A stretch of DNA of 64,000 nucleotides from Erythrobacter sp. UBA1916 (GCA_002337385.1 DDFY01000008.1:51634-115633); one strand, 5' to 3'. Shown: positions 48,450 to 57,944, numbered from the stretch's first letter. Notes: generated by a model from the letters alone, not told the origin. Translations and numbers: made by a program.

Positions 48450-51095
48450 ATGCTTGCGCGAAGCAAGCCGGACCGGCATGGTCAGGCTATTGTGTCCCGC
48501 TCAGATGCCAACGCGACCATTCGCGCCGTGCTCGGCCCGACCAACACGGGCAAGACTCATCTCGCCATCGAACGCATGTGCGCCCATTCGAGCGGCGCGA
48601 TGGGCTTTCCGCTGCGACTGCTGGCGCGCGAGGTCTATGATCGGGTGCGCGCGATCAAGGGCGACAAGCAGGTCGCGCTGATCACCGGCGAGGAGCGGAT
48701 CGAACCACCGCAGGCCCGCTATTATCTCTGCACCGCCGAGGCCATGCCGCGAGATGGCGGCGGAAAAGCTTTCGTCGCGCTTGATGAGGCGCAGCTGGGC
48801 GCCGATCGCGACCGTGGCCACATTTTCACCGACCGGCTGCTGCACGCGCGCGGACGCGAAGAGACGATGATTCTGGGCGCGGGCACTCTGGAGCCGCTGG
48901 TGCGCGCGCTGGTGCCTGAGGCTCGGATCGAGGAAAGGCCGCGCTTTTCCACCCTTCACCATTCCGGCCCGGTCAAGCTCTCGCGGCTACCCAAGCGCTC
49001 GGCCGTGGTCGCCTTCTCGATCGAGCAGGTTTACCAGACCGCCGAGCTTTTGCGGCGCTTCCGCGGCGGCGCGGCGGTGGTGATGGGCGCGCTCAGCCCG
49101 CAGACACGCAACCGCCAGGTCGAGCTGTTTCAATCGGGCGAGGTCGACTACATCGTCGCTACTGACGCCATTGGTATGGGGCTCAATCTCGATGTCCACC
49201 ATGTCGCCTTCGCCGGGCTCGAAAAGTTCGACGGGGTGCGCCAGCGCCGCCTGACACCCGCCGAAATGGCGCAGATCGCGGGGCGCGCAGGGCGCCACCA
49301 GACGGACGGCAGCTTCGGCACGCTGTCAGGCAATCGTGGTCATGCCCCGCTGGAGCTGAGCGACGACGAAGTCTACGCCATCGAGCAGCACCGCTTCGCC
49401 CCGCTCACCAAGCTCTTCTGGCGCAATCCCGAACCTCGCTTCGATTCGATCGAGCGCCTGATCGCCGACCTCGAAATGCGCCCTGACCATCCAGCCATGG
49501 CCGCCGCACCCGAGGCTATCGACCTCGCCGTGTTGCGCCGCCTTGCCGACGACAGCGAGATCCGTGCTGCCGCGCGCGGCCATGCGCAAGTGCGGCGCTT
49601 CTGGGAGGTCTGCCAACTGCCCGATTTCCGCCACCAGGGCAGCGATGCCCATGCACGCTTTGTCGCCCGCCTGTGGCGCGACCTGCGCGATGGGCATATC
49701 GGGGCAGACTTCGTAGCTGCGCGAATCGGCGAACTCGATCGTGCAGAAGGGGATATCGACACGCTGCAAGGTCGGCTATCGGCGATCCGTAGTTGGGCCT
49801 ATATCTGCCAAAGGCCCGACTGGGTGCTGGCGCGCGACGAGATGGCTGCCCGTGCCCGTGCGGTGGAGGCGCGGTTATCCGATGCGCTTCACCAAAGGCT
49901 AACCGAACGCTTTGTAAACCGCCGGACTTCTGTACTGATGCGGGGAATGGGAAAGGATGCAGGACTTTTGCGGGTAACACTGGAAGACGACGGGCGGGTC
50001 ATGGTCGAAGATCATGCCATCGGCCATCTTGAGGGATTCCGCTTCGTGGTCGACCAGACCGCCGATCAGGAAGACCGCAAGCTGATGCTCGCCGCGGCGG
50101 AAAAGCATATGCCCGCCCTGCTTGCGCAGAAGGCGCAGAAGCTGGTGAACAGCGAACTTGGCGAGCTGGTGATCGCGCGCGGCGGCCTGTGGCGCGGCGA
50201 ACAGCAGGTGGCGACGCTCGAACGCGGCAAGACCGCGAGCCGTCCCCGGCTTGTCATGGCCAAGGAGCTGGGCAACCTCGATCCGGCGCACCGCACGCAG
50301 CTTTCAGAAGCGCTTGAACACTGGCTGGAAGGCGCACTCGCGCCGCTGGCCCCGCTGCGCGCCATCGAAGATGCAACCGGCGATCCCGAAGTCGGCAGCG
50401 AAGTGCGCGCGCTGTTGCTTACGCTCTCTGAACGCGGCGGCAGCGTGCCCCGCGAAGAGGCGGGCCTGGCGAATCTGCCCAAGGAACGTCGCCCGCTGCT
50501 GCGCAAGCTCGGCGTGACCATTGGCGCGCTCGACGTGTTCGTGCCCGCATTGCTGCGCCCGGCGGCGCGCAAACTTCTGCACGAACTGGCAATCGATCGC
50601 CGTCCGCTGTCGGAAACGATGGCCCCGGTGATCGCGAGCAACAGGCAGCTTCCCGCAGGCTATCGCCGCGCGGGCGAGCAGGCGGTGAGGCTCGACATGG
50701 CGGAAAAACTGTTCCGCGCCGCGCACGAACAACGGGCCAAGATCGCCAACGTGAAGGACACCCGCGGCTTTGCAATCGACACCGCGCTGGCAACCAGCAT
50801 GGGCCTCGCTCCCGAGAGTTTCCGCGGCCTGATGAAGGATGCCGGCTTCCGGCAGGGCGAGCCGGTGGCCATGGCCGAGGGCGCCTACGGACCTCCGCGA
50901 CCGGTGCCCTGGACCTGGCGCCCGCCGCGCAAGGACTTCAAGCCCGCACGGCACTCGCAGGGCAAAGGCAGGGGCAAGCCCGGCGCGAAGGCGAAAGGCC
51001 GGCCCCAGCGCGAATCGCGTCCTGCGGCAGATCACCGCCCGGCCACCGGCAATGCCTTTGCCGGTTTGGCCGACCTGCTGGGTGGCAACAGCTAA
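48450..51095 (+). CDS. Suv3-like superfamily 2 RNA helicase
   Basis: 881 aa. Walker A is GPTNTGKT (29-36); motif II reads ALDEAQLG, a DEAQ variant; motif VI region is QIAGRAGRHQTDG. This matches bacterial relatives of mitochondrial Suv3, the degradosome helicase. A C-terminal helical domain and a basic Gly/Lys-rich tail (KGRGKPGAKAKGRPQ) suggest RNA binding. Three bases separate it from the S4 gene, so RNA handling is a shared theme. No Shine-Dalgarno sequence is visible. Confidence 0.88.
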   Translation: MLARSKPDRHGQAIVSRSDANATIRAVLGPTNTGKTHLAIERMCAHSSGAMGFPLRLLAREVYDRVRAIKGDKQVALITGEERIEPPQARYYLCTAEAMPRDGGGKAFVALDEAQLGADRDRGHIFTDRLLHARGREETMILGAGTLEPLVRALVPEARIEERPRFSTLHHSGPVKLSRLPKRSAVVAFSIEQVYQTAELLRRFRGGAAVVMGALSPQTRNRQVELFQSGEVDYIVATDAIGMGLNLDVHHVAFAGLEKFDGVRQRRLTPAEMAQIAGRAGRHQTDGSFGTLSGNRGHAPLELSDDEVYAIEQHRFAPLTKLFWRNPEPRFDSIERLIADLEMRPDHPAMAAAPEAIDLAVLRRLADDSEIRAAARGHAQVRRFWEVCQLPDFRHQGSDAHARFVARLWRDLRDGHIGADFVAARIGELDRAEGDIDTLQGRLSAIRSWAYICQRPDWVLARDEMAARARAVEARLSDALHQRLTERFVNRRTSVLMRGMGKDAGLLRVTLEDDGRVMVEDHAIGHLEGFRFVVDQTADQEDRKLMLAAAEKHMPALLAQKAQKLVNSELGELVIARGGLWRGEQQVATLERGKTASRPRLVMAKELGNLDPAHRTQLSEALEHWLEGALAPLAPLRAIEDATGDPEVGSEVRALLLTLSERGGSVPREEAGLANLPKERRPLLRKLGVTIGALDVFVPALLRPAARKLLHELAIDRRPLSETMAPVIASNRQLPAGYRRAGEQAVRLDMAEKLFRAAHEQRAKIANVKDTRGFAIDTALATSMGLAPESFRGLMKDAGFRQGEPVAMAEGAYGPPRPVPWTWRPPRKDFKPARHSQGKGRGKPGAKAKGRPQRESRPAADHRPATGNAFAGLADLLGGNS

Positions 51096-51098
51096 CCG

Positions 51099-51452
51099 AT
51101 GGCCTCAGGAGGCGGCCTTAGGCTCGATCTCCTGCTTGTCAGGCTGCGGTTTGCCCGTACCCGCTCTGCGGCCCGCGCGTGGGTCGAACGCGGCCACATC
51201 CGCCGCAATCGCCAGCGCATCACCAAGCCGGGCGTACCGATTTGCGTGGGCGATGTGCTTACCCTGCCCATGCCCCATCATGTGCGCCTGATAGAAATCC
51301 TTGCTTTGCCCGAACAGCGCGGACCGGCTAGCGAAGCCCAACAACACTATCGCGCGCTTGACGAAGGCCGCGAAATCGCCCTAGCAGACCGCGTTTCCCG
51401 CCCGGCTTCAGGCCCGGTCGGCCCATTGATCGAAGGACACAGTGCACAATGA
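51099..51452 (+). CDS. S4 domain RNA-binding protein (HslR-like)
   Basis: 117 aa. The S4 fold is at residues about 8-70: RLDLLLVRLRFARTRSAARAWVERGHIRRN and the turn RITKPGVPICVGDVLTLP. HslR-like proteins bind stalled 50S-peptidyl-tRNA complexes. It is translated with the helicase upstream (three-base gap) and the ferredoxin downstream (ATGA overlap). Confidence 0.88.
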   Translation: MASGGGLRLDLLLVRLRFARTRSAARAWVERGHIRRNRQRITKPGVPICVGDVLTLPMPHHVRLIEILALPEQRGPASEAQQHYRALDEGREIALADRVSRPASGPVGPLIEGHSAQ

Positions 51453-51787
51453 CCTACGTCGTCACCGACGCCTGCATCAAATGCAAGTACACCGACTGCG
51501 TCGAAGTCTGCCCGGTCGACTGTTTCTATGAGGGCGAGAACATGCTCGTCATCAATCCTTCGGAATGCATCGACTGCGGCGTGTGCGAGCCCGAGTGCCC
51601 CGCCGAAGCGATCCTGCCCGACACCGAGGGCGGCCTCGAATCCTGGCTCGAGCTGAACACCAAGTATTCGGCCGAGTGGCCCAACATCACCGAGAAGAAA
51701 GACCCGCCCGCCGATGCCGACGAGCACAAGGGCGAAGAGGGCAAGCTCGACAAGTACTTCTCGGCAGAGCCCGGCGAAGGCGACTGA
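51449..51787 (+). CDS. fdxA: 7Fe ferredoxin (FdxA type)
   Basis: 112 aa. Cys9, Cys17 and Cys50 would hold the 3Fe-4S cluster, and Cys21, Cys40, Cys43 and Cys46 the 4Fe-4S cluster; PECPAEAILPD and the C-terminal KYFSAEPG extension are typical. Low-potential electron carrier of unknown partner. Overlaps the S4 gene by four bases. Confidence 0.95.
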   Translation: MTYVVTDACIKCKYTDCVEVCPVDCFYEGENMLVINPSECIDCGVCEPECPAEAILPDTEGGLESWLELNTKYSAEWPNITEKKDPPADADEHKGEEGKLDKYFSAEPGEGD

Positions 51788-51805
51788 TTCGCTTCCCCTT
51801 TGCGC

Positions 51806-51862
51806 GGTAGGGCCTGCCTGCAAGTAGCCCTACCCGACTAGGCATAATCCCCGAAGACGGGG
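51806..51862 (+). other. Intergenic hairpins between fdxA and carD
   Basis: GGTAGGGC (51806-51813) pairs with GCCCTACC (51827-51834); CCCCG-AAGA-CGGGG (51849-51862) follows. Neither has a U-tract. The rest of this 289-base gap (51788-52076) has an A/T-rich patch at 51899-51925 with TATACT (51916-51921), a possible -10 box for carD, but no good -35. Confidence 0.45.
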
Positions 51863-52076
51863 CCGCTTATCCCTTTCTGACGGGAGGGGGTGGCAATTAT
51901 GTTACGAATCTGTTATATACTTGTGCAACTGCTGCGTTATCCGCGCGGCAGGCGGATTAGGAAGGCAGGCCCCCGCTCTCACCCAGAACATGCACGCAAT
52001 CAGGTCGCCGATGGGTCGCGCGGCTGCTTAGTGCTTGACGCTGGTTCTGCTGGTCCTGTCGATGAAAGGAAAATCC

Positions 52077-52610
52077 ATGGCAACCAGTGCGCCCGCCTTT
52101 GAAGTCGGCGATTATGTTGTTTATCCCAAGCACGGCGTTGGCCGTGTGACCGAGCTCCAGAGCGAAGAAATCGCCGGAATGAAGCTCGACCTTTACGTGC
52201 TCCGCTTCGAAAAGGAACGCATGACGCTGCGCGTTCCTGTGAATAAGGTCGAAGCGATCGGCATGCGCAAGCTGTCTTCCGACAAGACTCTGAAAGAAGC
52301 GATGGAAACGCTCAAGGGCAAGCCCAAGGTCAAGCGCACCATGTGGAGCCGCCGGGCGCAGGAATACGAAGCGAAGATCAACTCCGGCGACCTCGTGTCG
52401 ATTGCCGAGGTGACCCGCGATCTGTTCCGCCCCGACGATCAGCCCGAGCAGTCTTATTCGGAACGCCAGATTTTCGAGGCCGCATCGAGCCGCCTCGCCC
52501 GCGAACTGGCGGCAATGGAGAAGACCGATGAGCCTGCTGCGCTCACCAAGATCCTCCAGGTTCTGAACGAGCACGCTCCGCAGTATTACGAGAACACCGA
52601 AGACGCCTAA
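52077..52610 (+). CDS. carD: CarD family transcriptional regulator
   Basis: 177 aa from ATG 52077, with AAAGGA nine bases upstream. The RNA-polymerase-interacting Tudor-like domain is at about 8-60 (FEVGDYVVYPKHGVGRV), and the helical DNA-binding domain follows with LYVLRFEKERMTLRVPV and MWSRRAQEYEAKINSGDL. CarD stabilises open promoter complexes, especially at rRNA promoters. It has its own terminator. Confidence 0.95.
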   Translation: MATSAPAFEVGDYVVYPKHGVGRVTELQSEEIAGMKLDLYVLRFEKERMTLRVPVNKVEAIGMRKLSSDKTLKEAMETLKGKPKVKRTMWSRRAQEYEAKINSGDLVSIAEVTRDLFRPDDQPEQSYSERQIFEAASSRLARELAAMEKTDEPAALTKILQVLNEHAPQYYENTEDA

Positions 52611-52629
52611 GCTTCGCGTTCTTGCCAAA

Positions 52630-52667
52630 AAAAAGGGCCGCCCGCCTCACCGCGCGCGGCCCTTTTT
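52630..52667 (+). terminator. Terminator of carD
   Basis: AAAAAGGGCCGC (52630-52641) pairs with GCGGCCCTTTTT (52656-52667): a 12-bp stem ending in a U-tract, which also works in the reverse direction. Confidence 0.9.
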
Positions 52668-52728
52668 CGTGTTCACTGCCCTTTCACAGGTTAGCCCTAG
52701 GGTGCCGGAAACGAAGGAGCTGCGGTAA

Positions 52729-53046
52729 GTGCGAAGGAAACTGGCGATAGCTGTGCTCGGGCTTACCCCGTTGACGGGCGGCTGCCTTGCAAAAACGGTT
52801 GTCGACGTGGCCACTGCGCCGGTGCGGGTAGCCTCGCAAGGGGCCGACTGGGCGACCACCAGCCAGGACGAAGCCGACCGCAACCGCGGGCGCGAAATGC
52901 GTCGCCGTGAAGAGCGCCTGGGCGACCTGCAGCGCGACTACGAACGACAAGCCGACCGGTGCGAGCGCGGGCATGAGGAGTCGTGCCGCGAGGCCATCGC
53001 CATCCGCCGCGAAATCGATGCTGCGCTAAACGAACCGCAGCGCTAG
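52729..53046 (+). CDS. Hypothetical small lipoprotein with charged coiled coil
   Basis: 105 aa from GTG 52729 with AAGGAG ten bases upstream. The N-terminus MRRKLAIAVLGLTPLTGGC is a lipoprotein-type signal, but the lipobox is imperfect (TGG before Cys19). The mature part is Arg/Glu-rich (REMRRREERLGDLQRDYERQ) and likely helical, with two further Cys. The stop codon overlaps that of the convergent Sua5 gene by two bases. Confidence 0.65.
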   Translation: MRRKLAIAVLGLTPLTGGCLAKTVVDVATAPVRVASQGADWATTSQDEADRNRGREMRRREERLGDLQRDYERQADRCERGHEESCREAIAIRREIDAALNEPQR

Positions 53047-53984
53047 GCGGCGGCTCGGCGCAAGCGGTCAGCGATCGCCTCGCCCATCCCGGTCCGCGGA
53101 ATCGGCGCAACCGCGATCTTCTTCTGTGGAGCGGCCGCCGCTTCGTGCAGGCACTGATAAAGCCGCGCAGCTGCCTCAGCGAGATCGCCCGTGGGCGACA
53201 GATTCGTGCTTCCGGCGATGCCACCGAACCCGATCAGGAATTCGTCGGCCCCCGCCTCACTCGCATCAAGCCGGACAGGCTTTCCCGGCGAATAGTGTTT
53301 TCGCATCTGCCCCGGCGCTTCGATTTTCGACCCCGACGACGCGCTTTGCGGCCCCACAATCGATTCAACCGCGCCTTTTTCGACCGGACCGGGGCGCAGC
53401 AAGCTCCAGCCCCCATCTGCCCGCAGCGCAACGATGGTCGATTCCAGACCCATAGCGCAGGGACCGCCGTCGAGAATCGGCGGGCAATCGTCACCCAGCG
53501 ACTCGCGAACATGATCGGGCCGAGTCGGGCTAACCCCAAGGCTGCGATTGGCCGAGGGGGCTGCCAGCGGCAATCCCACCACATCGAGCAGCCGCGCCAT
53601 CACCGGATGGCCCGGACACCGCACCGCAATCGTCGGCAACCCGGCGCTGACTGCGGGCGTAATCGGGCTATCATCACGGGCAGGCAAAACCATGGTCAGC
53701 GGACCGGGCCAGAAAGCCTTGGCCAACAGGTGCGCTCGCTCGTCCAAATGGGCCAGCCGCTCCGCCTGTTCCAACGAGGCGACATGCACGATCAGCGGGT
53801 TGAAGTCGGGCCGTCCCTTCGCGCGATAGATCTTCGCCACCGCCTCGGCGCTGTCGGCACGGGCGGCGAGGCCATAGACGGTCTCTGTCGGCACCGCGAC
53901 CAGATCGCCTGCGCACAGCAGCTCAGCCGCTCTCGCAATGCCCTCCGCATCGGGCGCAATCAGCTTGTCTGGACCACCAACCAT
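53043..53984 (-). CDS. L-threonylcarbamoyladenylate synthase (Sua5 type)
   Basis: 313 aa. The YrdC core covers about 10-205: AVPTETVYGLAARADS, KGRPDFNPLIVH, PGPLTMVLPAR and SANRSLGVSPT; the extra C-terminal Sua5 domain (about 225-313) distinguishes it from short TsaC. It makes threonylcarbamoyl-AMP for t6A37 of ANN-decoding tRNAs. Head to head with the DUF815 gene 80 bases away. Confidence 0.95.
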   Translation of the reverse strand: MVGGPDKLIAPDAEGIARAAELLCAGDLVAVPTETVYGLAARADSAEAVAKIYRAKGRPDFNPLIVHVASLEQAERLAHLDERAHLLAKAFWPGPLTMVLPARDDSPITPAVSAGLPTIAVRCPGHPVMARLLDVVGLPLAAPSANRSLGVSPTRPDHVRESLGDDCPPILDGGPCAMGLESTIVALRADGGWSLLRPGPVEKGAVESIVGPQSASSGSKIEAPGQMRKHYSPGKPVRLDASEAGADEFLIGFGGIAGSTNLSPTGDLAEAAARLYQCLHEAAAAPQKKIAVAPIPRTGMGEAIADRLRRAAA

Positions 53985-54064
53985 GTCCCGCCGCTAGACG
54001 GCGCAGGCGCATTGGCCAAGTCCCAAGCTTGACGCAGCCTCCGCAAACGGCTGTTTCACCCGCT

Positions 54065-54886
54065 ATGAGCGCAAAAGACGACCTGTTGCACCGCCTCGCC
54101 GAGGCTCTGGCCCAAGCCGACACCGCCGCCACGACCGACTGGACCGCCAGCCCCGCCTATGTCTGGGACAGCGCAGGTGGCCGTCCGGTCGCGCGGATCG
54201 TCGCGCAGAAGCTCGCCCTGCTGCGCGGAATTGATCGACAGAAAGAGGCGGTGGTCGCCAATGTCGAGCGGCTCGCCTCGGGCCATGCTGCGCATGACAT
54301 GTTGCTGTGGGGCGCGCGCGGCACGGGCAAGTCGGCGCTGGTGAAGGCTGCTGTCGCCGCCGCGCAGGAAAAGGGCGGCAATGTCGCGTTGGTGCAGGTG
54401 GCGACCGATGCCGTGAACACCCTCCCCGCCCTCTTCACGCAGCTCGCCAAGGTGCCGCGCAATTTCCTCGTCTTCATCGACGATCTGGGCTTTGCCGAAG
54501 GCGACAGCGTCACCCCGCGTCACCTGCGCAGCTGGCTCGACGGCGGAGTGGAGGCGCGGCCTGCCAATGTGCGGCTCGCGGTGACCTCGAATCGCCGTGC
54601 TATCCTCGCCCGCGATGCCAGCGAGCAGGACGACCCGATCAACCCGCGCGACGTGGTCGACGACCAGCTTGCCCTCGCCGACCGCTTCGGGCTGTCGCTC
54701 GGCTTCCACGCGATGAATCAGGACGACTATCTCGCCGTTCTTCGTGGTTACGCGGAGGAATTCGGGCTCCCGCTCGACGAGCAAGAGGCGCTGGGATGGT
54801 CAAAACGGCGCGGGGCGCGCTCGGGCCGGATTGCCTGGCACTTCATCACCGAGCTGGCCGGCCGCGCCGGCAAAACGCTCGACTAG
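54065..54886 (+). CDS. DUF815 AAA+ ATPase
   Basis: 273 aa from ATG 54065. The P-loop is LLWGARGTGKSALVKA (about 91-106) and Walker B is NFLVFIDDLGF; ARPANVRLAVTSNRR and the C-terminal SGRIAWHFITELAG are family features. A cellular role for DUF815 is not known. An in-frame extension to 54029 is possible but less likely. Confidence 0.9.
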   Translation: MSAKDDLLHRLAEALAQADTAATTDWTASPAYVWDSAGGRPVARIVAQKLALLRGIDRQKEAVVANVERLASGHAAHDMLLWGARGTGKSALVKAAVAAAQEKGGNVALVQVATDAVNTLPALFTQLAKVPRNFLVFIDDLGFAEGDSVTPRHLRSWLDGGVEARPANVRLAVTSNRRAILARDASEQDDPINPRDVVDDQLALADRFGLSLGFHAMNQDDYLAVLRGYAEEFGLPLDEQEALGWSKRRGARSGRIAWHFITELAGRAGKTLD

Positions 54887-54892
54887 CCCAGC

Positions 54893-56353
54893 TTACATGC
54901 CGGGCATGGAAATCCCCGGCGGCGGATTCTCGAAGGCACGGCTCGGATCGCCCTTGAGCTCGATCTGCGGCGGAAGCCGGTCGCCCTTGATACGCTCGAT
55001 CGCGGCGCTGCCCTCTGCACCGGGTGCCATCACCCGCCAGATGATCCCGGCCGTATCGTCACTCACCAGCAGCGATCCCGTCTGATCCCAGGCGAGCCAG
55101 GTCGGGCGGCCGTGGGTCTCGCCCGTGCCGGTGAGGAAGCTATCAAGCACCTGCTTGGGCTTGCCCACCGGATTGCCGCGCTCGTCGAACTCCACATAGA
55201 CCACGTCGTACCCAGCGGCAGGCTTGCGGTTCCACGAGCCGTGGCGGGCGACGAAGGCACCGTTGGAGAAGCCCTCGCCCATGCGCGAACCCTCCTGGCT
55301 GAACACCAGGCCGAGCGCCGCAACATGCGCGCCCATGGCATAGCGCGGGGTGCGCACATAGCTCGGGTTGATGCCGTAAGCGCCCTTCACGCGCTCATCC
55401 ACGATGTCGCCAAAGTAGAACCAGGGCCAGCCGTAGTGCGCGCCAATCGGCACGTCGGTGAGATAGTCGGGCACGAGGTCCGAGCCGAGCATGTCGCGCT
55501 CGTTGACCGTGGTCCACAATTCGCCCGACCACGGGTTCCACGCAAGGCCGTTGGGGTTGCGCATGCCTGAGCCGAAGACGCGGGCAAAACCCGTTTCGAG
55601 ATTCACCTCGTGGATGGCGGCTCGCCCCTCTTCCAGTTCGAGCCCGTTCTCCGCGATGTTGGAGGCCGATCCAACCGCGATGTAGATCGATTCGCCATCC
55701 TCGCTGAGCAGCACATTGCGCATCCAGTGATTGCCCGCCGGCGGCAGGTCGGCCAGTTTTTCCGGCTCGCCCGAAAGCGTGGTCGCGCCTTCCTCGTAGG
55801 GGAAGCTCAACAAGGCATTGTGATCGGCAACGTAGAGCTTGCCATCGGCCCAGGCGAGGCCTGAAGGCGAGTTAAGATCGTCGCGCAACAAGTGGCGCTC
55901 CTCGGCTACGCCATCGCCATCGGCATCGCGCAGCAGCACCAGCTTATTGGGCGAAGGCCCGCCCGCACCCGCCTCTGAAAACAGAATGCCGGCAACGAAA
56001 TTGGTCAGCCAACCGCCCGAAATCTCACGCGGAGGGGCATTGGTCAGCGTCACCAGCACGTCGCCATTGGGCATGGTGTAGATCACGCGCGGATGATCGA
56101 GCCCCTCGGCAAAGCGGCTCACCGCCAGCCCCTCGGCCGCGGCAGGTGCGCCATCCTCGCCCCAGCCGATCGGCTTGGCGACCTTGACCGTGGGGATAGT
56201 CTGCTCATCAGGCGCGGCCAGCACCGGATCGGTGCCAGTGGTCTCTTCAAGGCTGAGCTCGGCCGGGTCGCCGCGCGTGAGCCACCAGCCGAGCGCGGCC
56301 ACGACCACGATGATAACGACGAGGGCGATGAGGATCTTCTTCAGGCGCGACAT
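54893..56353 (-). CDS. PQQ-dependent sugar dehydrogenase-like protein, membrane-anchored
   Basis: 486 aa. One N-terminal helix (about 6-24) would anchor a periplasmic six-bladed propeller. Motifs include LNSPSGLAWADGKLYVADHNAL, RNPNGLAWNPWSGELWTTVNERD and GSWNRKPAAGYDVVYVEF, as in sorbosone/soluble glucose dehydrogenase relatives. PQQ use and the substrate are inferred from the family; no pqq genes are here. Six bases from the convergent DUF815 gene. Confidence 0.88.
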   Translation of the reverse strand: MSRLKKILIALVVIIVVVAALGWWLTRGDPAELSLEETTGTDPVLAAPDEQTIPTVKVAKPIGWGEDGAPAAAEGLAVSRFAEGLDHPRVIYTMPNGDVLVTLTNAPPREISGGWLTNFVAGILFSEAGAGGPSPNKLVLLRDADGDGVAEERHLLRDDLNSPSGLAWADGKLYVADHNALLSFPYEEGATTLSGEPEKLADLPPAGNHWMRNVLLSEDGESIYIAVGSASNIAENGLELEEGRAAIHEVNLETGFARVFGSGMRNPNGLAWNPWSGELWTTVNERDMLGSDLVPDYLTDVPIGAHYGWPWFYFGDIVDERVKGAYGINPSYVRTPRYAMGAHVAALGLVFSQEGSRMGEGFSNGAFVARHGSWNRKPAAGYDVVYVEFDERGNPVGKPKQVLDSFLTGTGETHGRPTWLAWDQTGSLLVSDDTAGIIWRVMAPGAEGSAAIERIKGDRLPPQIELKGDPSRAFENPPPGISMPGM

Positions 56354-56427
56354 GGCTTACAGATAGGCGCACGGCGCGATGGCGGCAAACACTTTGCCAC
56401 CTGCCCATGCCCGGCTAGAGCGAGGCC

Positions 56428-56910
56428 ATGTTCGATTTCGCCCCCGCCCCCGATGCTACCAAGCCTGCCATCTATGCCCAGCTGTGCGAGGCTGCTGCAG
56501 CGATCACCGCGGGTGAGCCCGATCCGGTCGCCAACATGGCCAATGTCGCCGCGCTGCTCGGCGAGTTTGTGAGCGACTGCAACTGGGCCGGATTTTACCG
56601 CATGGTGGACGGGGAACTGGTGCTCGGGCCGTTCTGCGGGCGGCCTGCCTGTATCCGCATCCCGGTCGGGCGCGGGGTCTGCGGGGCGGCGGTGTCTGAA
56701 GCGCGCAGCCAGCTGGTGGAGGACGTGCACGCCTTCCCCGGCCACATCGCCTGCGATGCGCGCAGCCGCTCCGAACTCGTGGTGCCGGTGTTGCGCGAAG
56801 GCGCGGTGGTGGCAGTCATCGATCTCGATAGCCCCACCCCGGCGCGTTTCGACGGCGAGGACCAGCTGGGAATCGAGGCGCTCGCCGCGCTGCTGTCCGA
56901 CCGGATCTGA
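56428..56910 (+). CDS. msrC: Free methionine-(R)-sulfoxide reductase (GAF domain)
   Basis: 160 aa GAF-fold enzyme. The three conserved Cys at residues 75, 85 and 109 (RPACIRIPVGRGVCGAA and HIACDARSRSELVVP) have the same spacing as Cys84, Cys94 and Cys118 of the E. coli enzyme. It repairs free Met-R-sulfoxide in the cytoplasm. Diverges from the PQQ-type gene. Confidence 0.93.
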   Translation: MFDFAPAPDATKPAIYAQLCEAAAAITAGEPDPVANMANVAALLGEFVSDCNWAGFYRMVDGELVLGPFCGRPACIRIPVGRGVCGAAVSEARSQLVEDVHAFPGHIACDARSRSELVVPVLREGAVVAVIDLDSPTPARFDGEDQLGIEALAALLSDRI

Positions 56911-57063
56911 CGCCCCCTTCTCTCGCCCCGATTCGGGACATCGGACGCGGATTGCTTTGTTGTGCGCGGTAAATCGTCCTAAACACCCGGTTAATGGTGG
57001 CCAGCTGCGGCAAGACAGGCTCGTGCCTGCGGCAGATGGCCCGGCCGAGTGAGGATCACCCGC

Positions 57064-57897
57064 ATGTCCACGAAGTTCACCCTGGTTTCCGCTTCGCTCG
57101 TCGCGCTGGCTGTCGCTGTGCCCGCACTTCCGGCCCATGCGCAAGACGACCGCTACGGCGCGCAGCCCGAAGAGATCACCTACGAAAGCTACGAGGTGGT
57201 GCAGGACATCAGCGACGAACCGACCTCCGACGATGTCTACGAAGAGGCCTACGAGTACGAGACCTACGTCGATCCTGCGCCCGACCACCATGCGATGCGC
57301 ACGATTCCTGCCCGCTCCGGCAACTATCCGACGATAGCGCCCGGAACGGTGGTCACAGGTGACGCCTATGGCCAACCGCTCGGCTACAGCGCGCAGCAAC
57401 GCGCCGACTGGCTCGCCGATTGCCGCGCGATCTATCTGCGCGAATATGCCGAGCAGGATGACGACAATAACGGCGGCCTGCTCGGCGGGCTGCTGGGCGC
57501 GGTTATCGGCGGGCTGGCTGGCAACCGTATCGCCGGAAGCGGCGAACGCCTTGCAGGCACGGCAATCGGTGCTGGGCTTGGCGGACTCGCCGGTGCCGTG
57601 ATCGGTTCGGCCATCGATAGCGCCGATGATGACGGCGACGCCCGGGACTATGCCATCGATCAGGCCGACGACTATTGCGCAGCCTACCTCGCCCGTTACG
57701 AGCATGGCGGCGTGGGCGGCTATGTCGCCGGAGCCTATCCGGTCATGATGGTGCCGGTGCAGACCACCCGCCGCTACGCCCCGCGCGAGATCGTCCACGA
57801 GGAATGGGTCGAGGTTGATGCCGCACCGCGTCCGGCGCGCCGCAGCATCCCGCGCCGCCCGGCACCGCAGCCCGACAAGCGCACCCCTATTCGCTGA
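57064..57897 (+). CDS. Glycine-zipper 2TM domain envelope protein
   Basis: 277 aa from ATG 57064 with GAGG upstream. Signal peptide MSTKFTLVSASLVALAVAVP cut near AHA. An acidic Tyr/Glu-rich stretch (about 25-75) is followed by two glycine zippers (about 139-185, LLGGLLGAVIGGLAGNRIAG and IGAGLGGLAGAVIGSAID) and a Pro/Arg-rich tail. Such outer-membrane or periplasmic proteins resemble SlyB/17-kDa antigen types. No lipobox is seen. Confidence 0.82.
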   Translation: MSTKFTLVSASLVALAVAVPALPAHAQDDRYGAQPEEITYESYEVVQDISDEPTSDDVYEEAYEYETYVDPAPDHHAMRTIPARSGNYPTIAPGTVVTGDAYGQPLGYSAQQRADWLADCRAIYLREYAEQDDDNNGGLLGGLLGAVIGGLAGNRIAGSGERLAGTAIGAGLGGLAGAVIGSAIDSADDDGDARDYAIDQADDYCAAYLARYEHGGVGGYVAGAYPVMMVPVQTTRRYAPREIVHEEWVEVDAAPRPARRSIPRRPAPQPDKRTPIR

Positions 57898-57925
57898 TCA
57901 TCCCGAAGGTTTGCAACCGCGCGAG

Positions 57926-57944
57926 AGTCGCGCGGCGCGACTTT
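57926..57944. terminator. Short hairpin between the glycine-zipper gene and parB
   Basis: AGTCGCG (57926-57932) pairs with CGCGACT (57936-57942), loop CGG, then TT. It lies between convergent genes; a weak two-way terminator is possible. Confidence 0.45.
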
